This document shows positions 1-9,000 of a stretch of 64,000 nucleotides of DNA, piece by piece (position 1 is the first letter of the stretch; each line of letters begins with the position of its first letter). This DNA is from DASXUX01 sp036504595 (GTDB taxonomy: Bacteria > Planctomycetota > SZUA-567 > H5-PLA8). The stretch lies in the NCBI GenBank assembly GCA_036504595.1, contig DASXUX010000095.1:434001-498000 (forward strand). Reading direction: 5' to 3'. The translations under genes were made by a program, and so were the position numbers. The notes under the pieces were generated by a model that saw nothing but the letters and a program-made list of their open reading frames with translations, did not search any database and was not told where the DNA came from.

Positions 1-3000
1 AGATCGTGGACGACTGCGTGACCGCCAGGCCGTAAGCCGCTTGATTGTTGCCCGTGATGTTCAACTGCTGGCCGCTCATTGTGAGCGAACCGATCTGATG
101 CATGCTGCCGAAGAACACCGCGCCATTTTCGCGCACGTCAATTGTGGAAACGTTGGACGGTATCTGCCCGGCCACGCTATTGTTCGACACCACGACATTG
201 GCGTTGAACACACCGCTGGTGTTATTGCGCAGCGAAAGGTTGCCTCCCGTCAAGTTGATCGTCGCGCGCGGATTAGGCAAGCCCAGCGTGCCGGCGCCCT
301 GCGCGATCAACTGCTGCGTTACGCCAACGTTGATCGTGCCGGAGAACACATTGCCGATGTTCTGCAGCACCAAGACTGAAGTAAAGGCGGGTGCAAAAAT
401 GGACTGGATGTTGATCGTGCCGGCGCCGGCCAACACGCCGCTTATGGTAATCTGCGGCGAGGCCAGCGTGAGCGGATTTTCCTGCTCAACCAATTTCATC
501 GTCACGGTGCCATTGACATCCACTCGCCCGCTGAATATAGGATTGTTATTAAACGCGCAGCCGAGCGCCGAGCCGTCATTCAGCGTAATCTGATTTGGAA
601 TGGTGACATTGTTGGCGGCGAATGTGCCGCCGCTGTTGATCGTCAGCGTATTTGCAGCGTTGCCAAGACACGCGCCATTTGTCGCGAGCAACGTGCTGTT
701 CAGAATCCAGTCACCGCGGTAGTTAGTGCTTTGGGTCAGCACCACTTTGCCTGGGCCGTTGACGGTGATAGTCGAACCGCTTGAACCGCCTGTGATCTGA
801 TTAAGCGCAGTTTCCATGCGCAACTCGTCCGCAGCGCTGAGCGTCTCAAAAATCACGTTCGCGGCGGTCGCGACCGTGATCGTTCCCTGGGTATTGACAC
901 CGCTGACCATGAAGCCCGTGCCGCGCAACTTGGATCCGTCGTTCAGCAGGACGTTGGACCCATGCGGGATATTGCCGTTGAACTCCACTGCGCTGCCGCT
1001 GTAGGCGGTGATGAGCCCCGCGCCGGCGGGGAGGGCCACGCCAGAGAGTTTCAACGTGCCGCCCCAGACATTCGTCGGCCCCGTCCGCAACGTGATAGCT
1101 TCCGCGTTTAAGAAGACGGTGCCCGAATTGCCAAGCGCGTTGATGCCCAGCGCTTGCACGTTGCCCACTAGCGCGGAGCCAATCATGAACTGCTTGCCGG
1201 CCGCCGCTTCCAGGCTGCCGCCATTCGCGTTAACGGTGCGCGCCGTGGCGAAATCGGCCGTCGCGAGCAACCCGCCGCCGTTCAGGTTTACTTGATTGGA
1301 CGGCGGACCCATGACATTGTCGGCCGCCACTGAAACGACACCACCACTGACATTAAGCGACGGCGCGAAGTTGCTGCCTGCCCCGGCCAGTACCAGTGTG
1401 CCGGTACCGCCTTTGGTCAGCCCCGCCGCGCTGGTGTTGTTGAGCGCGTTGTTGGTCGTCAGCACGGCGGCTCCGTTGACGACAATCATGCCTTCGTTGG
1501 TCTGGAAATCGACCGCCAGCGTGTCCGCGCTGGCCGTGCCGATGGTAACGTTGCCAGCCGTCACGAGGATACCAGCCGCCGTGACACCCACCGTCTGCGC
1601 GCCCGAACCGGCAAACGCCTTGAGGCTGCCGTTGGTGTTGGAACTGGCGCCCGGGTTGGTGGATGCCGCGTTGAATTGAATCTGCGCCACGACGGCCGTC
1701 GGCCCGGCAACAGTCACGGGGTCATTGATGATGACGATCGAGCCGGCGGTTGGGATGGCTGGTGCGCCTATGCCGTTAACCCAAGTGGCCGCGGTGTTCC
1801 AGTCCCCGCCGCCAGCCTTGGTGGCAAAGATCGTCCCGCCGGCTGGAACGATGCCTTCGGGGTTGAGCGTATCCGCTCCGGCCCCGGAGTTGTAGGACGC
1901 CGGCCCGCCGGCAACGGTGATGGCGTTCATAACCGATGCAGCCGGCGCGACGCTGGCGTTAATGTGCCCCGCGCCTGCGCCGCCGCCAGCATTGGTCCCG
2001 CGGATGTAGTTCAACGTGCCGCCGCCAGCGCCGCGGGTAATCAGCGCGCTCGCCGTCAACACCGCTTTGCCGAAGTTCCCGGAGCCGTTGGGTACGAGGT
2101 TGATCGTGCTGGCACCGCCCAGCAGGTTCAAATTGCCGATGGTCTCCACGCGGTCAAAAGTGCTGGAGAATGGCGCCGCCATCTTCAGCGTGCCGCCGTT
2201 CATCAGCAGCGTCGCCGCATCGCCGATGACGTTGGCCGAGCTGGCGGTTAGATCGAGCGTGCCGTTCGGGTTGACCTGGATCGTGGTCGCGCCCGAAACG
2301 GAGCCCGCGTTGCCGGAGAACTGAAGTGTGGCTGGCACGGTCGAACTGCCGTTGACCACCACCGCGCCGTTCATCTGAAGCGCGCCCGAAAGGTTCACCA
2401 AGCCCGCGTTGACTGTCAGGGAGGGAACCGACACGTTCGCCGCAAAGCCGACGCCGCCCACCGCGCCCGAGGCGGCCAGGCCCGCCGTCGGGTTCGTGTA
2501 AGTGAACGTCGTGGTGGACGGAACGCTTGTCACCGTAAAGGTGCCGTTGTAACCGGGTAATGGGACGCTTGGGACGCCGAAGATAGTGACCGTCTGTCCG
2601 ACCGTGAAGTTGTGGCCAGTCGTGGTTGTTATGGTGACGATGTTGCCCGCCTCGGTTGCGCCGCCGGGCGAGGCGGCAATCGCAAAGTTGCCAAAGGTGC
2701 TGTTGGGGCCGGACAACTGCGCGCTTCCGTTGCCCAGTTTGGTCAATGCGGTGCCTGCGCCGGTAATGTTGGCCGAGCAAACCAGATCAAAGGGAGGTGC
2801 GCCCGGACCGCTGCCGGCATTCACCGTCAGATCACGGATCCCCACTGTAACCAAGGTCGCCGTACCATTGTTCGACGTCGGAAGCGCTGGAGTCGGATTA
2901 AAGTACGTAAACTGGGTGCTGGAAGGAACGGTTAATATGGTATAGGTGCCACTGTAGCTGGCATTCGCGACGCCGGCGATAGTGACCACTTGTCCCGGCG

Positions 3001-6000
3001 CAAAGTTATGCGCCGCAGTAAGCGAGATTGTCGCAATATTTCCGGCTTCGGAGGCGCCAGTGCCTGCACCGGTATTGATGCTAAATACGGAATTCGCCAG
3101 TAGATTCAGCGAACCGATGGTGTTGTTGAAATTGGCCGCATTGATTCTGGCAGGGGAAGAGCCCACGGACGTGGCGGTGAGATCGCCTGTGCCAACGGCC
3201 GCATTTGCCAGCGACAAGGTTGCCGCGCCTATGTTCACGATGCCGCCGTTTATCGTGAGCGGCCCGATGTTGCAGTTGAAGCCTGCTCCCTGGCCGAGGC
3301 CGGCGATATCCAGCGTGGCGTTCTGGTTGACCACGGTCGTCGAATAGAAGGAGAAGGCGTTCGCGACGCCCGCCTGCAGTGTGCCACCGTTGATGAGAGT
3401 TGGACCGCTATAGTCAATCGTTTGCGGAGCCAGCGTGAAGGTGCCTGTATTACTCTTGGTCAAGGCCAGTGTGGCGCCTCTGAGCTGGCCAGCATAGGTG
3501 AACTGTCCCGTGTTGTTGATGGTCAGCGTGCGCAGCGCGTTGCCGGTGTTGGTGATCAAGTTGTTGTTCGTCGCCGCAGTCGGCAAAAGAGTGACGCCGG
3601 CATTCAACTGCTGGTCGAAGTTGTTCAAGTCGAACGTGCTGTCCATCCTATTATTGTTGGTTGCCGCTCCGCCCATTAAGACCGTGGAGTTTGGCGGGAT
3701 CGCATTGTTAATTCCCAAACGGAGGTAGCCGGAATTGTGAATCGTGTTGCCACCGTAAGTGTTCTGCGCCGCCAGAATCATCGCGCCGTTGCCGAACTTT
3801 CCAAACGAGTAGTTATTGCCACCATCGGAGATCACGCCGGCCAGAGTAAACTGGAGGAAGCCCTGACTGTTGCTGATGTTGGTCGTGTAAATATTGACAC
3901 TGCGCTGGAGCGTCACAGGGCCGCTGAACAATTGATGATTACCCATGCTGTATACGAAGAAATCGCCGTTCAGCTTCAAGGGATTACCTACGGCGCCGGA
4001 TATATTGGACCCGAGGTAACCTCCGTTGATGGTCAAGGCAGACGAAGATAGCCCTTGCGGATGATTGAAGATCAAGCCGCCGGACGCCAAGACACTCTCG
4101 CCTGAGAACGTCGAGGGCGCGTTGAACACATTCATGCCCGACCCGGACAACGTCATAGCCGTGGGATTCGTTGACAGAATGGCGCCATTGAAATTGAGGA
4201 ACCCGCCGCCGCTATTATTGATCGCACCCATCGTAGCGCCAAAGCTTACGTTGGCCGAGATAGTGAAGGGATTGTTGGCCGGATACAAGACGGACTGCGG
4301 GACAACGACGAAGTTATTGCTGGTTTCCAGCAAGCTCTTCCAAAGCAGTTGCCCGATGGCGGCACCGCCACCTTGCCCAAACTCAACGCGGATGGGGTAC
4401 TTGACCCCTGCGCTGAGCGCTATCGAGTTGCTGGCGGTACCTCCGGCATTGACCACATCAATCAATACCGTGTTGTTCACGTACAGCCGGAAAAGATCGT
4501 CGACAGCCGGGGACTGGAAGGAATAAGTATCTGTATAGTTGGGTTGAATATAACCGTACCAAACACAAGTGTAATTTGAATTCGTGGTAAACTGCTGGGC
4601 CGGGTTCCTGGGGTTGTTGTTAATGTAACGGTTCACGATGGGATCAATTTTGGAGTTCTGGGGCAGCAGATTGAAGCAGTGGTACACGTTGGTCCCGTTG
4701 ACATTGATTTGGCTGTAGGAATCGTTGCGCAGACCGAGCCCCGTGGCGCCACCTACGGGGGCGGTCTCGATCGTACCGCTGCTCACCGTCAGCGTGTCGC
4801 CGGAAGCCTGCGCCGAGGAACTCATCAGTCCGCCATAGATGAGGAAGTTGTCGCCGGCAACCGGCGCCGTGGAAACGGCGGCGGGGGCACCCACGAAGGT
4901 GATGTTGCCGCTTGCCGGCGCATAGGCCGTAATGGTCGCGACATTTCCCGCGGCCGGACCGCTGAGGAACTGGATGAACTTGCCAACGGGGCTGGGGATA
5001 TTCACCAAGCCCGCGCTGGTCAACGACGTTGTCGTCGCGCCCGCCACGCTGATCGCATTGCCGCCCAAGACAAAGAGTGAGTTCACCGCGGGCGCGACGC
5101 CGAACGCAGGAGCGACCGTGATCTGGCCCGTCGCGCTGTTGAACGCCGAAACGTAGCTGATCTGATTCGCGCCGGTACCTAAGTAGAAGGTAACGGACGT
5201 TCGAGTCGCAACGGTCGAACCGATCAGCGCGGAACAAACGAAGGCTGTCGTGGGCGTGGCCGTTGTCGCGGTCACGGCGTAGTTGTTGACGTTGAACTCG
5301 TCGCCCACTGCGCCGCCGGTCTGTGCGGCGGGTGCCACTGTAAAAGCTGGCGTGAACGTGATAGTGCCATTGACTGAGTCGTGCGCGGTAATGGCCGCGC
5401 TTTGACCTTTTAGCGCTAGCGTTGTCCCGCCTGAGATCGTCACGGCGCGCCCGATTAGGGAAGCTGTGCCCTTCAGTGGGCCGCCGGCAACAACATTGGA
5501 GATCGACGTTATCGTCGGTGCTGGAGCAGCTGAGACGCCATAGTCGCCGACATAGATCACATCGGGGTTCCCGCTGGTGGTACTGGCGGCCAGATTGTTG
5601 ACCAAGTGGATGGTTGCAGTGTTGTTCACTGTTGTGTGTGTGTCGATAATGCTTCTGTTCCCGGTTTGGAAAGTGATTGCGGTAATATCACGGCCGAGGA
5701 GCGAAGGGAAATTGGCAAACGCATTCACTTGCAGAGTATTGGTGGCGCTGGTTTGCGTCACTGAGTCCGTTTCTACGGTCAGCGGCGTGGGCGGCAGGAA
5801 CGCGGGCGCGATCACCAGCGTATCCACCGTGCGGTTCCCGTTCATGGCGATGGTGTGGTCGGCCGCGATCACCACCGCGTCACCCGCTGTGGGCACGCCG
5901 GCTGGCGACCAGGTATTCGGACTGTCCCAATTGCCGCTGTTCAGCGAGTAGTACGTTGTGCCACCCAGGGTGCCTGCGCCGGCCACGATGCCGGCATTGC

Positions 6001-9000
6001 CATTGACGGCACTGCCCACTTGCACATACCCGCCCGGTCCACTGGTGCCGAGATAGGCGCCCGAGGCTATGAGCGGCTCAACAACGGTGATGAAATTGTA
6101 GCGCGTGCCGTTCGGTGGTTCGGTGGACATGAAAAGGTTGGCTTGAGCGGTAGTCGTGAAGGTGCGGTAGAAGTTCAGTACCGCGCCGTTGCTGTTGGTG
6201 ATGGCACTGGCCGTCAACTGCACATTGCCGTTGCCGAACGCGGCGGGCCGCAACGTCAGTGAACTGGCGCTGGTGATATTCAACGTCCCGATCGTTTCGG
6301 TGCGGTTGATACTCGTCGCGCCGAGCATGGACAGGGCGCCGCCGGCCAGCGTGATCGTGGCGGTGTCGGCGAAGTGATTGGCGTTGCCGGCGCCGGCATT
6401 GTCAACCACCACGTTGCCGTTGGGATTGATCGTGAGATTGCCCGCGATGCCGCCGGTCGAGCCGTTGATCTGCAGCGTACCATTGGTGACGATGGTTGGA
6501 CCCGTATAGGTGTTCAGGGCCAGCAACTGCGCGATGCCAGTGCCATTGAGCGTGAAACTGCCACCGCCGACAATAATCCCGCTGAAATTGACCCCCGCAC
6601 TCAGGGCATTGGTCGCGTTGAGTGGGAAATTCGGATTCAAGACAAGATTGCCAGTCAACGTGGTGGTTCCGACAAAATTCAGCAGGTACCCGTTGCCGTC
6701 CGTGATGTTCAGGTTGAAGGTTCCGGCTGGGACGGTCAACGTGTTCAATGACAGCACATTGTTTGTTCCGCCGCCGTTGTTGTTGACGTCCACACGCGAA
6801 TCGGCGGAGAGGATCAGGTTGGCGAAGAAGTTGGCGGAGTTGTTAGACTTCAATTCCAGCCGTCCGCCCGCCAATTCGACTGTGGCGGGTGCGGTTTCCA
6901 GTCCCAGCGAGCCCTGGTTCTGGGCCTGCAGCACGCCCGCGAAACCGTTGGCGCCGAGGACTTTGATTCTGCCGCCGAACGGATTGTTGGGGTTGCTGAA
7001 GATGACCGCCTTGCCCGTGTTGTTTGCGTTCGGCGCGGCGATGGTTAACACCGAATTGACTGACTGCGACGCCACAATGCCGGAGATCGTCGTGCTGCGC
7101 ACCTGGCCGTTGCCGACGGGTATGAGCGCGTCGTCCATTAAAATGGTGCCGCCGTTGTCAGTCACCATCAACGTGGGCGACACTGTCGCGCCTGAAAGGA
7201 GAAGCGTGCGATCGCCACCGGTGCTGCCCAGAGTGCCGCCGTCGAGAATCACGGCATTATTGAATGTATTGGCCGTGTTAACGATGAACTTCGCACCTGT
7301 CTTGACTCTCACACTCGAGGGCTGAGGCGTGTTGTCGCCCAGAGAGTGCGGAGGGTTGGCAACTGGGGCATCAACCTGAAGTGAGCCGCCCGTAACTTGC
7401 CACAGTCCTTCGTAACCGGTGCTGCTATTCGTCAGAATCACGCGACCGGGCACTGCACCTGTGTTGGCGTTGACGGTGATGACGTTGGCCGGGTCGGTAA
7501 CACCTAAGAAGAGCGAGGTAAACTGTCCATTGATCCTGAAGAAGTCGCTAGGGGTCGTGGCTTTATGTTCGATCGTGATACCGGCCTGGTTGCCGGTCGT
7601 GATGGCGATGTTCTGGCTTTCGATCATACGCACCGTACCGATGGCGCGCAACGTGGCCTGATCGTTGAGTTGCAGCAGCGGGTTCTGAGCCCAGGTCATC
7701 TGATCGCCAAGCTCCAAGGCGGCCGGAGAGCCAGCGCCGGCGACAAAGACCGTGCCACCCACGCCCAAGGCATTCGGATGATCGCAATGGATCGTGCCAT
7801 TATTGATATAGACATTGTTCGAGCGCACGCTGCCGCTGGATGCGTTGAGTGTCAGCGCGCCGCTGCCGATCTTTGTCAATGTGCCAGGATCGGCTTTCGC
7901 TGTCGCTTTGCCGGACGCGCCCCAATACGCACGCCCGCCCCAAAGCGAATATGCGATGCCTTTGACGGTGTTATTGTTTCCACCTGTGCCGAGGTTGACG
8001 GCCACGGCTGGAATCTCCAGGCGGATCCACTGCCCGGCCGGCAACGCGGCGCCCAACTGGCGGTGCTTCACTTCGCTGGTTACGCCGATATCGATTGCGG
8101 CGGGCCAGGGAATCACGTCCGATCCCCAGAAAGGACGGTGATCCCATGCGCCGCCGGCGTCCATGTACTGCAACATCACTTCCTGGGGCGGATTGGCGGG
8201 ATCGAGGTAAACATACTGGAACAGAATATCCGTAGCGGCGACTGCCATGGTAGTGCCTGTGGCGTTCTGGAAGTAATGCTGGTGTTCGGCATCGAAGGCA
8301 ATGGCTGACGCATGAATTGAACTCGTGCCGGCGCCGCCGGGATAGCTTGGGAAGGTGGCGGCCGGGTCGGGAATTCCCAGAGACGCCGCAGTTGCGAAGG
8401 TGAAAACCGCGGAATCCGGCACGTCGGCGGCGGTAGTGCCGGTGCCCAAGATGCCGACCAAGGTAGTGGTGACGTATGGCGCGTCCGCGTTGGCGCCCGG
8501 CCCCAGCGGGCTGGTCAACGTGAAATTGTTCGCGCCGGACACATCAATTGAGCCATTGCCGACCGTGACCGTGCGCGCGGACGAGAACGACGCGTTGACC
8601 TGCAATGCCCCGCCGGTCACGAGGACGCTTGTGCCCGCACCGGTGCTCAACTGCTGGTCGTTGGTGACCGCCAGAATGCCGCCCGCAACGGTCGTCTGTC
8701 CGGCATAGGTGTTTGGATTGGCAACGCCGGTGGCCAGCGTAAGCGTGCCGACGCCGGTCTTGGTCAAGCCATTGTTTCCGGCACCCGCGCCACCGGTAAT
8801 GACATTATTGATCGTCAAAGTGCCGCCGGCACCGACATTGATGATGCCTTCGATGTTTGCGCCGTTGTTGAAGTTGACCGTGAGCAGATTGCTGAGGGCT
8901 GCGTCGCCAAGGGCCGCCGTGACGCCCGCATCGACGCTGATGCCCCCCGCGCCGACTTGCAGCGTGGCCGTCCCCGCCGCGGATGTGACGAGACTGCCGC

